DNA from: Opitutia bacterium
GTDB taxonomy: Bacteria; Verrucomicrobiota; Verrucomicrobiia; Opitutales; Opitutaceae
DNA: 52,004 nt
Reading direction: 5' to 3'
Assembly (NCBI GenBank): GCA_947472765.1
Contig: CANJCM010000026.1
Coordinates: forward strand, 1-52,004
A program made the position numbers and the translations under genes. Shown here piece by piece: positions 44,295 through 52,004 of this stretch (position 1 is the first letter of the stretch; each line of letters opens with the position of its first letter). The notes under the pieces are model-generated. The model made no database searches. It was not told where the DNA came from and worked only from the letters and a program-made list of their open reading frames with translations.

Positions 44295-46244
44295 CTAGAG
44301 GCGGCCGGCCAGTGTGGCGGCGGTCCAATGGTCAATCCGGTCGGCGAGGCGGACAATCACGCCGCCATCGTCACGAAATTCCACGTCCTGCACCAGCGGC
44401 AATTCGCGAAAGGGATGAAAGACGGAAACGAACGCCGTGCGCGTCCCGTGGCGCCGGCGCAGCACGAAGCCGTGACGCACCGCCGGCGGATTGGCCGGGG
44501 AAGTCCCCGTGAACAACTGCTCGGCGGCCGCTCCCGGCGTCCAGAGCCGCAGGCCGTGGGCGCCGTCCCGCCATTCCCACGCGGTTGCGCGAGTCGGGGG
44601 ATGTTCGCGCACGTCGGCGAGATGCTGATACGCCGCGCCGCCGGCCGGCGTTGCGGAACTGCGGCCCGGTGCATCCGACGAGAGAGTGCCGGCGTTGTGG
44701 TAAATCCAGTCGATGCCGCGTGGCGCGGTGCACTCGACTTCGAACACGTCGACGAAGTACTCGGGTCGGGCCTGCACCGCCCGGCGAAACTGCACGCCTT
44801 CCCAGGCGACGGTCGCGATGGCCACCGCGTCGTCGAAGCGTTCGATCGTGCCATGGCCCCAGGCCTGGGACTCGCCGTCGAGCAGCACGGTGTTGTGGCT
44901 GAGCGTTTGCCGGTACCAGGTTTCGAGTGACTTCACCCCATAGCCCGGCGTTCCGAGGTCGGGCGAGAACCGCCAGCCGTCCGACCAGCCGGTCAGGCTC
45001 AACTTGTCGGGGTGCCCGTGATGCCCGCCGTGCGGACCGTACTTCAACAGCAGGTCAACGCCCGGAGTCGGGCGAAGAATCGCGAGGCCAGACTCGCGAA
45101 GATTCACGCTGCGACGCGCGGGTGTTGCGAGGGGCGGGACGCGGTCGGTGCCGAAGATCAACGCGTACACACTGTCGCGCGGTTGCTTTTCGTAGGCGGC
45201 CTGGAGCACCGTCGCGAAGGCCGGTTCGCCATAAAGGGCGTGGGCGATTTCGTAGAAGTCGGGCGCCGGCGGCACACCGTGGCAGCATTCGCCGAGCACG
45301 CTTGTGAAATACCAGCAGTCGTTCGTGGCCGGCAGGGTCCCGTCGGGATAAGCGCAGGCGATGGGCGCGAGCAGACTCTTTCGCACCGCGGGGTTGCTCG
45401 TAATCTCGGTGCGTTCGTCGTGCCGGAAGACCAGCGCCGACATCAAAAGCGCCCAGACGGAGTAGAAATGATAGCTCATCGAGCCCTCGAACCAGAGTCC
45501 GTCGCCGAGCATGCCCTCGCGCAACTGGCTGCGCTGGCCCATCTCGCCTTCGAGCGCGAAGGCGACGAAATCGGCGCGGCCCGCGATCCGGCCGATCGTC
45601 GCAATCGCGGCGTTGTGCCAGCAGGTGAAGTTGTGGATGGCGCCGTACCGCCGGCGCTGGAGATGTTCCGCCGCCGGCACGAACAACTGATTGACGATCG
45701 TGGCACGCTCCGGCTCCGACAGGGTGTCGGCGATCAGCGAATACGCCCAGGCGAGGGGAATGCTCCAGACCGACTCGTCGAGCGTGGTGTAGGTTGCCAC
45801 CCCGGGATTCTGCCCGGTGCGGTCGCAGGTGGCGTAGAAGGCATAACGCGCCGCGTAGCCGAGCAGGATCGAGCGGACGGTCTCGCGATGGGCGTCGTTG
45901 CCTTCGGCCTGCCAAAGGACGGCGAGACGGAGGGCGTGCTCGGCGAGGTGATGATTGACGAACCAGCGCCACGCATTGTCGAACTTCTCGCCCTCAAACC
46001 GGGCCTCGTCCACCGGGCAGTGATGCTTCGCCGGCTGGTGGGGATCGAAGCGCAGTTCCACCCCGTGCTCCGGGCAGATGAAGTCGTGATAGTAGCCGCC
46101 GGGCCGCTCCGGGACGGCGAGTTTCATCGCGGCGAATTCCGCGGCTTCGCGCCGGAGTCGCTCAATCGCCGGTCGAAAGGCGGGGGCGTGAGCCCGGCGC
46201 GTGATGTTGTCCAGTTCGGCCGGCGTGAAGATCGGATTAAGCAT
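44295..46244 (-). CDS. Heparinase II/III-like polysaccharide lyase
   Basis: A 649-residue protein from ATG 46244, overlapping the end of the upstream glycosyltransferase by eight bases. Residues 60-330 form the (alpha/alpha) toroid with NFTCWHNAAIATIG (Asn and His positions of the active site), MSYHFYS and a Tyr/His pair; residues 370-649 are the heparinase II/III beta-sandwich with KYGPHGGHHGHPDKL and RQTLSHNTVLLDGESQ. Family members cleave uronic acid-containing polysaccharides by beta-elimination. No signal peptide is seen, so it may be cytosolic. The substrate (alginate, heparin-like or other) is not determined. Confidence 0.88.
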   Translation of the reverse strand: MLNPIFTPAELDNITRRAHAPAFRPAIERLRREAAEFAAMKLAVPERPGGYYHDFICPEHGVELRFDPHQPAKHHCPVDEARFEGEKFDNAWRWFVNHHLAEHALRLAVLWQAEGNDAHRETVRSILLGYAARYAFYATCDRTGQNPGVATYTTLDESVWSIPLAWAYSLIADTLSEPERATIVNQLFVPAAEHLQRRRYGAIHNFTCWHNAAIATIGRIAGRADFVAFALEGEMGQRSQLREGMLGDGLWFEGSMSYHFYSVWALLMSALVFRHDERTEITSNPAVRKSLLAPIACAYPDGTLPATNDCWYFTSVLGECCHGVPPAPDFYEIAHALYGEPAFATVLQAAYEKQPRDSVYALIFGTDRVPPLATPARRSVNLRESGLAILRPTPGVDLLLKYGPHGGHHGHPDKLSLTGWSDGWRFSPDLGTPGYGVKSLETWYRQTLSHNTVLLDGESQAWGHGTIERFDDAVAIATVAWEGVQFRRAVQARPEYFVDVFEVECTAPRGIDWIYHNAGTLSSDAPGRSSATPAGGAAYQHLADVREHPPTRATAWEWRDGAHGLRLWTPGAAAEQLFTGTSPANPPAVRHGFVLRRRHGTRTAFVSVFHPFRELPLVQDVEFRDDGGVIVRLADRIDHWTAATLAGRL

Positions 46245-47295
46245 GATAGGCTTCCAGAGTCTGGCGGGCGATGCCCTCCCAGGAGAGTTCGCGCAACCGC
46301 TGCTCGATGCCCGGGCGCAGCGCCTCGCGGCTCAGCGATCGGGCCGCTTCCATGGCCCGGCCCAGCGCCCCCGGCTCCGCGGGATTGTAAGTTGCCCCGA
46401 CCGTCGCATCGATCAGTTCGGGCAGGCAGCCAATGGCAGGCACCACGACCGGACAGTGAAACGACAGCGATGTAATCGCGGTGCCGGATGTGAGAATGTC
46501 GGTGAACGGAAACACCGAGACATCCGCGGCGTTGAAGAACCACTGAAAGTCCTCGTTCGCGTAGAATTTCGACTCCCGCAGCACGATGCGCGGATCGGCG
46601 TTCCGTGCCCGTTCGACGATCCGGGCGCTGTAGTCAGTGCAGATTCGCGCGGCGAAAAGGAAGCGGAGATCGTCGCCGGGCAGGGCCAGAAAGCTTTCGA
46701 GCAATTGATCGACGCCCTTGTTCGAGCGGACGTTGCCGAAGAAGTGGTAGACGAAGTGGTGGTCCTCGAAGCCGAACTTCGCCCGGGCCTCGGCCCGCGA
46801 TACCCGGTTCGGGTAGGCATCGCAAAAGTGGCCATGGGGCGCGAGGAACACCCGCTCGGTCCGGTGAAAGTTCCGCGCCAGCAAGCCCCGCGCATATTCA
46901 CAGTGGACGATGACGGCGCTGGCGCAGGCGGTGACACCGAGTCTGGCCAGATGATCGAGTTCCCGCGTCGTGCTGTCGTGGGGATACACGTTGTGCATCG
47001 TCCAGATCACCTTGTAGCCGAGCGAGCGCGCGAGAAACAGCGCGTCCATCATCGCGGCGCAGTTGCGCGTCGTCTCCTCGAGGTTGGCGCCATAGTAAAG
47101 CCCCCAGGGCCAGTGGAGATGGAGCACATCGAATTCGTGCCGATGCGCGCGGAGCCATTCCGGTTTCAGGTTCTCGCGGAAGCCGGCGACCGAACGGACG
47201 CCTTGGGCTTCCATCGCGCGCGCGAGGAGAGCCGCATACGGATTGGCGCGATCAAGGGAAAGTCCGGCCGGCTCCCAGAATACCAAGGCTTGCAT
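46237..47295 (-). CDS. Glycosyltransferase, GT-B fold
   Basis: A 352-residue protein from ATG 47295 (MQALVFWEPAG); an upstream 25-codon extension is unsupported. The N-terminal half carries DVLHLHWPWGL and VIWTMHNVYPHD, the C-terminal donor domain YHFFGNVRSNKGVDQLLESF and FPFTDILTSGTAITSLSFHC with PVVVPAIGCLPELI. This resembles GumK/WbnK-like beta-glycosyltransferases used for exopolysaccharide or O-antigen. It is the first gene of the operon with the lyase and permease. The 654-base region upstream is filled with repeats. Confidence 0.87.
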   Translation of the reverse strand: MQALVFWEPAGLSLDRANPYAALLARAMEAQGVRSVAGFRENLKPEWLRAHRHEFDVLHLHWPWGLYYGANLEETTRNCAAMMDALFLARSLGYKVIWTMHNVYPHDSTTRELDHLARLGVTACASAVIVHCEYARGLLARNFHRTERVFLAPHGHFCDAYPNRVSRAEARAKFGFEDHHFVYHFFGNVRSNKGVDQLLESFLALPGDDLRFLFAARICTDYSARIVERARNADPRIVLRESKFYANEDFQWFFNAADVSVFPFTDILTSGTAITSLSFHCPVVVPAIGCLPELIDATVGATYNPAEPGALGRAMEAARSLSREALRPGIEQRLRELSWEGIARQTLEAYHA

Positions 47296-47412
47296 GGGTG
47301 GTGCGTATTTTGCGACGGCGGGTCTGAGGCCTGTCGCGGCGGCCCGCAAGCGGCCTTCGGAGTGCAACATTCATGACCAGTGCTGCGAGTTCCGAATTCG
47401 GCTTTGTTCGAT

Positions 47413-47437
47413 GTAGGGCCGCCGCTTGCGGCGTGCC
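47413..47437 (+). repeat. GTAG hairpin
   Basis: GTAG (47413-47416) followed by GGCCGCCGC-TT-GCGGCGTGCC (47417-47437), a stem with one bulge. Confidence 0.75.
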
Positions 47438-47538
47438 GCGATTTCTTGCGAGATGCGGCGCGGCGACGAGCGCCGCGCGGAGGCGTGGAGACGCAGAGGG
47501 ATTTTTCGGGCAAGCGATCTGCGAAGCTCGTCTCCGCC

Positions 47539-47646
47539 GATGGAGGGCGGGTGCCCTCACCCGCCAGAATGAGTCTGGATATCCGTCCGCGGAGGCCGGT
47601 GAGGGCACCGGCCCTCCATGGTAGGGCTGCCGCTAGTCGGCAGGCC
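47539..47646. repeat. Family D hairpin pair (copy 3) next to a GTAG hairpin
   Basis: GGAGGGCGGGTG-CCCT-CACC hairpin (47541-47564) and GGCCGGTG-AGGG-CACCGGCC plus CTCCATGG (47593-47620) face outward; GTAG (47621-47624) with hairpin GGCTGCCG...CGGCAGGCC (47625-47646) follows directly. The gene-free stretch 47296-47949 holds these repeats; the last 130 bases should contain the leuC promoter, where TATGCT near 47862-47867 is a weak -10 candidate. Confidence 0.75.
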
Positions 47647-47949
47647 TGGAACACGATGGGGTTCGTGGCTCCGCTCCTTCGATTCGCAACGGACCTTCGA
47701 CAAGATCCCCTGTAGAACGTGGGGGGTGCCCTTAGGGCGGGGTGTGGGAATGACGTTGGCTCCGGGCGCACCGTGCGAGCAATTCGCCCACCTCCATGCT
47801 GATACATACTCGGCATCACAAACGATTAAATAAGTATTTCCCGGCATCGCGCTGATCCGCTATGCTGACCGTTTAGTTGAGCTGGGTCATCCGGTCGGGG
47901 ACTCTCCCTGGCCTGTCTTTCCGAGCTTCGCTACTCCTCATTTTTCACC

Positions 47950-49368
47950 ATGGCCAAGAATCTCTTCGAAAAAGTCTGGGACGCCCACACCGTCCGCACG
48001 CTGGCCAGCGGCCAGACGCAGCTCCTCATCGGCACGCACCTGATCCACGAGGTGACGAGCCCGCAGGCCTTCGGCATGCTGCGCGATCTCAAGCTAAAGG
48101 TTGCGATGCCGCATCGCACGTTCGCGACGGTCGACCACATCGTCCCGACGGATCAGTTCGCCGAGCCGTATGCGGATCCGCTGGCGCAGGAGATGATGGA
48201 TGCGTTGCGGAAGAATTGCGCCGAGTTCGGCATCACGTTCTTCGATCGCGCCACCGGCAAGCAGGGTATCGTCCATATCGTCGGACCCGAGCAGGGAATT
48301 ACCCAGCCCGGCACCACCATCGCCTGCGGTGACTCGCACACCAGCACGCACGGCGCGTTCGGCGCGATCGCCTTCGGCACCGGGACCACGCAAATCCGCG
48401 ACGTGCTGGCGACGCAGACCATTGCGATGGGCAAGTTGAAGGTCCGCCGGATCAACGTGAATGGAAAGCTCCGGCCCGGCGTTTACGCCAAGGACGTCAT
48501 CCTTCACATCATCCGCGTGCTCGGCGTCAACGGTGGCACCGGCTTCGCCTACGAGTACGGCGGCGAAGTCTTCGACCGCTTCACGATGGAAGAGCGCATG
48601 ACCGTGTGTAACATGTCGATCGAGGGCGGCGCGCGCGCGGGTTATGTGAATCCGGACGAGACGACGTACGCCTTCCTCAAGGGCCGGCCGTATTCCCCGA
48701 AGGGCGCCGCGTGGGATGAGGCGGTCGCGCGCTGGAAGTCCTTCGCGAGCGACCCGGGCTGTCACTACGACGATGTCGTCTCCATCAACGCGGCCGACAT
48801 CGCGCCGACGGTCACCTGGGGCATTAATCCGGGACAGGGCATCGCCATCACCGAGTCCATTCCGGATCCCGCCAAGGCCACCGCCGCCGACGAGAAGGCC
48901 TCGATCGACGAGGCGCTCGCTTACATGAAGCTCAAGGCGGGTGCGCCCATCAAGGGCACCAAGATCGACGTCGCCTTCATCGGTTCCTGCACCAACGGCC
49001 GCCTCAGCGACTTCCAGGAAGTGGCGCGTTACCTCAAGGGCCGTCACGTGGCCCCCGGCATCAAGGCCATCGCGGTCCCCGGCTCGCAAGGCGTCCGCGT
49101 GCTCTGCGAACAGCTCGGGGTGGACAAGGTCTTCCGCGACGCCGGCTTCGAATGGCGCGAGGCGGGATGTTCCATGTGTCTCGCGATGAATCCCGACAAG
49201 CTCGTCGGCGATCAGCTCTGCGCGAGTTCCTCCAATCGCAATTTCAAGGGACGTCAGGGCAGCCCCACCGGCCGTACGCTCCTGATGAGCCCGCTGATGG
49301 TCGCGGCCGCCGCGGTCACCGGCACCGTCGCCGATGCCCGCGAGGTCTTCAGCGTCGCCGCGAACTGA
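47950..49368 (+). CDS. leuC: 3-isopropylmalate dehydratase large subunit
   Basis: A 472-residue aconitase-family protein, full length. With LeuD it isomerises 2-isopropylmalate to 3-isopropylmalate in leucine synthesis. The 4Fe-4S ligands are Cys347 (GSCTNGR), Cys407 and Cys410 (CSMCLAMN); also [13 protein letters not shown] and the AFGTGTT segment typical of LeuC. ATG 47950 is the only sensible start. leuD follows after a 92-base spacer that contains tandem heptads, so the pair is probably co-transcribed. Confidence 0.97.
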   Translation: MAKNLFEKVWDAHTVRTLASGQTQLLIGTHLIHEVTSPQAFGMLRDLKLKVAMPHRTFATVDHIVPTDQFAEPYADPLAQEMMDALRKNCAEFGITFFDRATGKQGIVHIVGPEQGITQPGTTIACGDSHTSTHGAFGAIAFGTGTTQIRDVLATQTIAMGKLKVRRINVNGKLRPGVYAKDVILHIIRVLGVNGGTGFAYEYGGEVFDRFTMEERMTVCNMSIEGGARAGYVNPDETTYAFLKGRPYSPKGAAWDEAVARWKSFASDPGCHYDDVVSINAADIAPTVTWGINPGQGIAITESIPDPAKATAADEKASIDEALAYMKLKAGAPIKGTKIDVAFIGSCTNGRLSDFQEVARYLKGRHVAPGIKAIAVPGSQGVRVLCEQLGVDKVFRDAGFEWREAGCSMCLAMNPDKLVGDQLCASSSNRNFKGRQGSPTGRTLLMSPLMVAAAAVTGTVADAREVFSVAAN

Positions 49369-49377
49369 GGTCCCTTC

Positions 49378-49445
49378 AGGCGCCCTCAACCCTCAGCTCT
49401 CAACTCTCAAGAGCACTCAACTCTCATCTCTCAACTTTCAACTTC
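49378..49445 (+). repeat. Heptanucleotide tandem repeat in the leuC-leuD spacer
   Basis: CAACCCT, CAGCTCT, CAACTCT, then after a short break CAACTCT, CATCTCT, CAACTTT, CAACTTC. The period is seven bases. It separates two genes that in most bacteria nearly touch. Confidence 0.9.
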
Positions 49446-49460
49446 CGCCTCCCCCCTCCC

Positions 49461-50063
49461 ATGGCTCTGGAAAAAATCATTCGTGTCGCCGGTCGCGGCG
49501 TCTGCGTTCCCGGCAATGACATCGATACCGATCGCATCATTCCTGCCCGTTACCTGAAGTGCGTCACCTTCGATGGACTGGGCGAAGGCCTGTTCTATGA
49601 TGTGCGCAAGAACCCGGACGGCTCCGAGAAACCGCATCCGTTGAACGATCCGCGGTTCAAGGGGGCCCGGATTCTCCTGTCGGGCGCGAATTTCGGCTGC
49701 GGGTCCTCCCGCGAGCACGCCCCGCAGGCCATCCAGAAGTACGGGTTCAAGGCGATCGTGGCCGAGAGCTATGCCGAGATTTTCTTTGGCAACAGCACCA
49801 CGCTCGGTCTCCCGTGTGCGACCGCCTCCCGGGAAGATATCGCCCGTGTCGCCGCCGCCATTGAAGCCAACCCCACGCTGGAGCTTGCGCTCGAACTCGA
49901 GGCGCAGGTGCTGCGCTTCGGCACACAGTCGATTCCCATCAACCTGCGCGAATCCGCGCGCAATGCGCTCGTGAACGGCCGCTGGGACCCGATCGGCGAA
50001 CTGCTCGAAGGCACCGCGGGCGTGGCGGCCACCGCCGGCCGTCTGCCTTACATGGGACGCTGA
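49461..50063 (+). CDS. leuD: 3-isopropylmalate dehydratase small subunit
   Basis: A 200-residue aconitase swivel-domain protein. ATG 49461 is chosen, since the open frame extends back through the heptads into leuC without homology. Motifs: NDIDTDRIIPARYLK (19-33), FGCGSSREHAPQAI (79-92, substrate loop) and EIFFGNS. It forms the heterodimer with LeuC. It is followed by a good terminator, so the leuCD operon ends here. Confidence 0.96.
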   Translation: MALEKIIRVAGRGVCVPGNDIDTDRIIPARYLKCVTFDGLGEGLFYDVRKNPDGSEKPHPLNDPRFKGARILLSGANFGCGSSREHAPQAIQKYGFKAIVAESYAEIFFGNSTTLGLPCATASREDIARVAAAIEANPTLELALELEAQVLRFGTQSIPINLRESARNALVNGRWDPIGELLEGTAGVAATAGRLPYMGR

Positions 50064-50071
50064 GGGAAATG

Positions 50072-50100
50072 AGGTTCGGGAATATTTTCCGAACCTTTTC
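50072..50100 (+). terminator. Rho-independent terminator after leuD
   Basis: GGTTCGG (50073-50079) pairs with CCGAACC (50089-50095); three more A/T and G-T pairs can close a short loop. TTTTC follows (50096-50100). It lies nine bases after the leuD stop. Confidence 0.85.
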
Positions 50101-50136
50101 CTTCCAGACGCGTCACATCCCGGCATCATCCCAGCC

Positions 50137-50727
50137 ATGCTTTTTGCCGCCGCGACCGAGGCCCTTAACTTTAACAGCGTCCTTCAGGGCGCCGGAGTTC
50201 TCAAATATCCGCTCGGCTTCTGCTCGCTCGCGATGGTGTTCATCGTCTGCGAGCGCATCTACGCCCTGCGCCGTGTGGCGATTATGCCGCAGGATCTCGT
50301 CGATGCCGTGGTGAGCGGCCGTCCGCTGCTTGGCGGCAAGCATACCGTGCTGGCCCGAATCGTGGACTTTGCCGAGCAGCACAAGAACGACGAGGGCGCG
50401 ATCAAGGCCTTTGCCCGCCTCGAAATCAACCGGATGGAGCGGGGCATTCCTTATCTGGACGTCATCTACGCCGCCGCGCCGCTCATCGGCCTCACCGGCA
50501 CGGTCGTCGGACTGCTCCAGGTGTTCTCGCAGATTTCCCCGGACACGGGCCTGCCCGATCCGGTGGCGTTCACCAAGGGCGTCGCGCTGGCGCTGTCGGC
50601 CACCGTCATCGGTCTCTGTATTGCCATCCCGGCGCTCGTGAGCGGCGGTTATCTCCAGCGCAAAATCGACAACTACGCCGCCCAGCTCGACGTGCTCCTC
50701 GAGCGCATCCTGCAGCGCACGAAGTAA
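50137..50727 (+). CDS. exbB: MotA/TolQ/ExbB proton channel protein
   Basis: A 196-residue inner-membrane protein with three hydrophobic segments (about 22-40, 108-132, 148-172). The second and third carry the MotA/TolQ/ExbB signature (YLDVIYAAAPLIGLTGTVVG and VALALSATVIGLCIAIPAL). It forms the pentameric proton channel that, with ExbD, energises TonB-dependent outer membrane transport or Tol-type processes. Its stop overlaps the exbD start by one base (TAATG). No tonB gene is in the window. Confidence 0.92.
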   Translation: MLFAAATEALNFNSVLQGAGVLKYPLGFCSLAMVFIVCERIYALRRVAIMPQDLVDAVVSGRPLLGGKHTVLARIVDFAEQHKNDEGAIKAFARLEINRMERGIPYLDVIYAAAPLIGLTGTVVGLLQVFSQISPDTGLPDPVAFTKGVALALSATVIGLCIAIPALVSGGYLQRKIDNYAAQLDVLLERILQRTK

Positions 50728-51125
50728 TGAGCAGCCTGCGTCCGCGCTCCCGCCGCCGGCCCGAGCTCAACCTCGTGCCCCTGATCGACGTGCTCGTCAT
50801 GTTGATCTTCTTCGCGTTCGTGACGATGCAGTTCAAGTCGGCCGCCACGCTCAATATCACGCTGCCCAAGGTGGAGACGGCCGGTAAGAACGAGTTCAAG
50901 GGCACGGTGACCATCGGCATCGACAAGGATGGGGCGGTGTCCTTCAACGGCCAGAACGTGTCCGACGAACAACTTCTCGTTTTGCTCGAGCAGGTGAAGA
51001 ACGTCGACCGCGACATCCCCGTTTTGATCAAGGCCGATGAAACGACGCAGTTGAAGAAGCTGACCTTCGTGATGGATGCCTGCCGCAAGACGGGCCTGAA
51101 CAAGTTCAGCCTGCAGTCACGCTAG
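50727..51125 (+). CDS. exbD: ExbD/TolR biopolymer transport protein
   Basis: A 132-residue protein with a basic N-terminus, one transmembrane helix (about 12-33) carrying the conserved Asp in LNLVPLIDVLVMLIFF, and a periplasmic domain (ISITLPKVET-like start, DKDGAVSFNGQNV, VLIKADETTQLKKLTFVMDA). It is translationally coupled to exbB. With it the proton motive force is transmitted to a TonB-like partner. Confidence 0.93.
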   Translation: MSSLRPRSRRRPELNLVPLIDVLVMLIFFAFVTMQFKSAATLNITLPKVETAGKNEFKGTVTIGIDKDGAVSFNGQNVSDEQLLVLLEQVKNVDRDIPVLIKADETTQLKKLTFVMDACRKTGLNKFSLQSR

Positions 51126-51143
51126 TTGGGAGTAGACCGGAGC

Positions 51144-51361
51144 GTAGCCCTGCCCGTGAGGGCAGGGACACGGATTCTTTCCTGAGCTGCTGATCCGGAT
51201 TGTTTCGGGTGGTACGGGTGTCTCGCCCGTGAAGAGAAATCCGGCGGGCTTCTCACGGGCGGGACGCCCGTGCCACCCCAGCGTCGCCTGCCGACAAAGG
51301 GCCCGGCGCTCGCCGCCGGGTCCAATCGAAAATCGAGAATCCAAAATCGAAAATCCAGAAA
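51144..51361. repeat. Cluster of REP-like hairpins and a heptad run
   Basis: GTAG (51144-51147) plus the perfect hairpin CCCTGCCC-GTGA-GGGCAGGG (51148-51167). GTGG (51209-51212) plus an ACGGGTG-TCT-CGCCCGT hairpin, and in inverse orientation GTGG (51276-51273) plus CACGGGCG-TCC-CGCCCGTG (51272-51254). A CCCGGCG-CTCGC-CGCCGGG hairpin at about 51303-51321. Then heptads AAAATCG-AGAATCC-AAAATCG-AAAATCC (about 51329-51356). The stretch between exbD and the dehydrogenase holds no gene. Confidence 0.85.
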
Positions 51362-51399
51362 CCTTGCCGGTGTGGCGCCGATCCTCGCAGCATCGCCGC

Positions 51400-52004
51400 A
51401 TGAAGATCGTAATCACCGGTGTGACGCGGGGTCTGGGCCGCGCCCTGATCGAGGAATTCATCCGCGCCGGACATACGGTGTACGGCTGCGGGCGCTCCGG
51501 TGATGCCATCTTCGATCTGCGGATGACTCATCTGGCGCCGCACGACTTCTCGGTCGTGGACGTGGCGCAGGACAGCAAGGTCGCCCTCTGGGCCGCGCGC
51601 ATTCTCGAGCACGACAGCGCGCCGGATTTGTTAATCAACAATGCAGCGGTCATGAATCGGCTCGCGCCGCTTTGGGAGCAGGATGACCGCGAATTCTCCC
51701 GGCTTGTCGACGTTAACATCCGCGGTGTGCAAAACGTGATCCGGCACTTCGTCCCCGCCATGGTCGCCCGCCAGCAGGGCGTCATCGTGAATTTCAGCTC
51801 GGGCTGGGGCCGCAGCGTGTCCCCGGAAGTGGCGCCTTATTGCATGTCGAAATGGGCGATCGAGGGACTCACGAAAGCGCTCGCGGCCGAGCTGCCCTCA
51901 GGTATGGCGGCCGTGGCGCTCAATCCCGGGGTTATTGACACGGACATGCTGCGCAGTTGCTGGTTCGACGAGGCCGGGGCTTATCCGAAGGCCGAGGTGT
52001 GGGC
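51400..52004 (+). CDS. Short-chain dehydrogenase/reductase (cut by window edge)
   Basis: 201 codons are visible from ATG 51400 before the window ends. A classical Rossmann SDR: TGxxxGxG variant ITGVTRGLGRAL (5-16), NNAAVMN (about 79-85), Asn in VDVNIRG, catalytic Ser in VNFSSGWGRS, Tyr-x3-Lys in PYCMSKWAIEG, and NPGVIDTDML. It is an NAD(P)-dependent oxidoreductase; the substrate is unknown. The visible part is near the family's usual 230-250 residues, so little is missing. Confidence 0.93.
   Translation, partial: MKIVITGVTRGLGRALIEEFIRAGHTVYGCGRSGDAIFDLRMTHLAPHDFSVVDVAQDSKVALWAARILEHDSAPDLLINNAAVMNRLAPLWEQDDREFSRLVDVNIRGVQNVIRHFVPAMVARQQGVIVNFSSGWGRSVSPEVAPYCMSKWAIEGLTKALAAELPSGMAAVALNPGVIDTDMLRSCWFDEAGAYPKAEVW

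Noticed and set aside
47700-47949. Leucine leader peptide or T-box/attenuator before leuC
   Set aside because: No short frame with clustered Leu codons and no terminator/antiterminator pair was visible.
37126-51361. CRISPR array
   Set aside because: The repeats are dispersed and unequal in spacing, with no unique spacers of constant length and no cas genes.

Overview
The window (52,004 bp, GC-rich, about two thirds G+C by eye) looks like chromosome of a Verrucomicrobiota bacterium, most likely an Opitutaceae-type lineage. The clues are a double-length UvrA with four ABC ATPase modules (the arrangement known from chlamydiae, also in the PVC superphylum), a pseudopilin-type secreted protein, hybrid sensor kinases with two-component propellers, and very dense palindromic repeats between genes. 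The taxonomic call is inference; no rRNA or tRNA is present to fix it.

Layout: an IS481-like transposase start at the left edge; a small secreted protein; enolase; an ankyrin-like repeat protein; two receiver-only response regulators; the giant uvrA with a DeoR-type regulator directly upstream; a GT4 glycosyltransferase; a small four-helix membrane protein; dihydrolipoyl dehydrogenase; a secreted M28 peptidase; a CBS/DRTGG-regulated pyrophosphatase; a pseudopilin; a secreted double-VOC protein; a branched-chain aminotransferase; an mcsA-mcsB-clpC operon (protein arginine phosphorylation plus Clp unfoldase); a secreted transglutaminase-like protein; a 1054-residue secreted propeller protein; a LuxR-type response regulator with a hybrid histidine kinase; a stretch of modules separated by repeats (DUF433/DUF5615 pair, GT-C membrane glycosyltransferase, HigBA pair); a LysR regulator; a glycosyltransferase-heparinase-MFS operon; leuC-leuD; exbB-exbD; and a short-chain dehydrogenase running off the right edge.

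Functional links: ilvE, leuC and leuD belong to branched-chain amino acid metabolism; mcsA, mcsB and clpC form one protein quality control unit; the LuxR regulator and hybrid kinase overlap by four bases, and a 7-2-7 dyad of NarL type lies between the regulator and the adjacent propeller protein gene, suggesting a direct target; the glycosyltransferase, heparinase-like lyase and MFS permease are one operon for a polysaccharide.

The most unusual content is the repeat landscape. I see about 18 short hairpins, nearly all preceded by GTAG or GTGG (the hallmark of REP elements moved by RAYT transposases), several with GNRA-type loops, often in inverted pairs. A second class has arms made of heptanucleotide repeats around a GC-rich centre; four same-orientation copies bracket the two toxin-antitoxin-like modules and the GT-C gene like cassettes. 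A related palindrome, an 18-base tandem repeat and a 19-base palindrome lie in frame inside uvrA.
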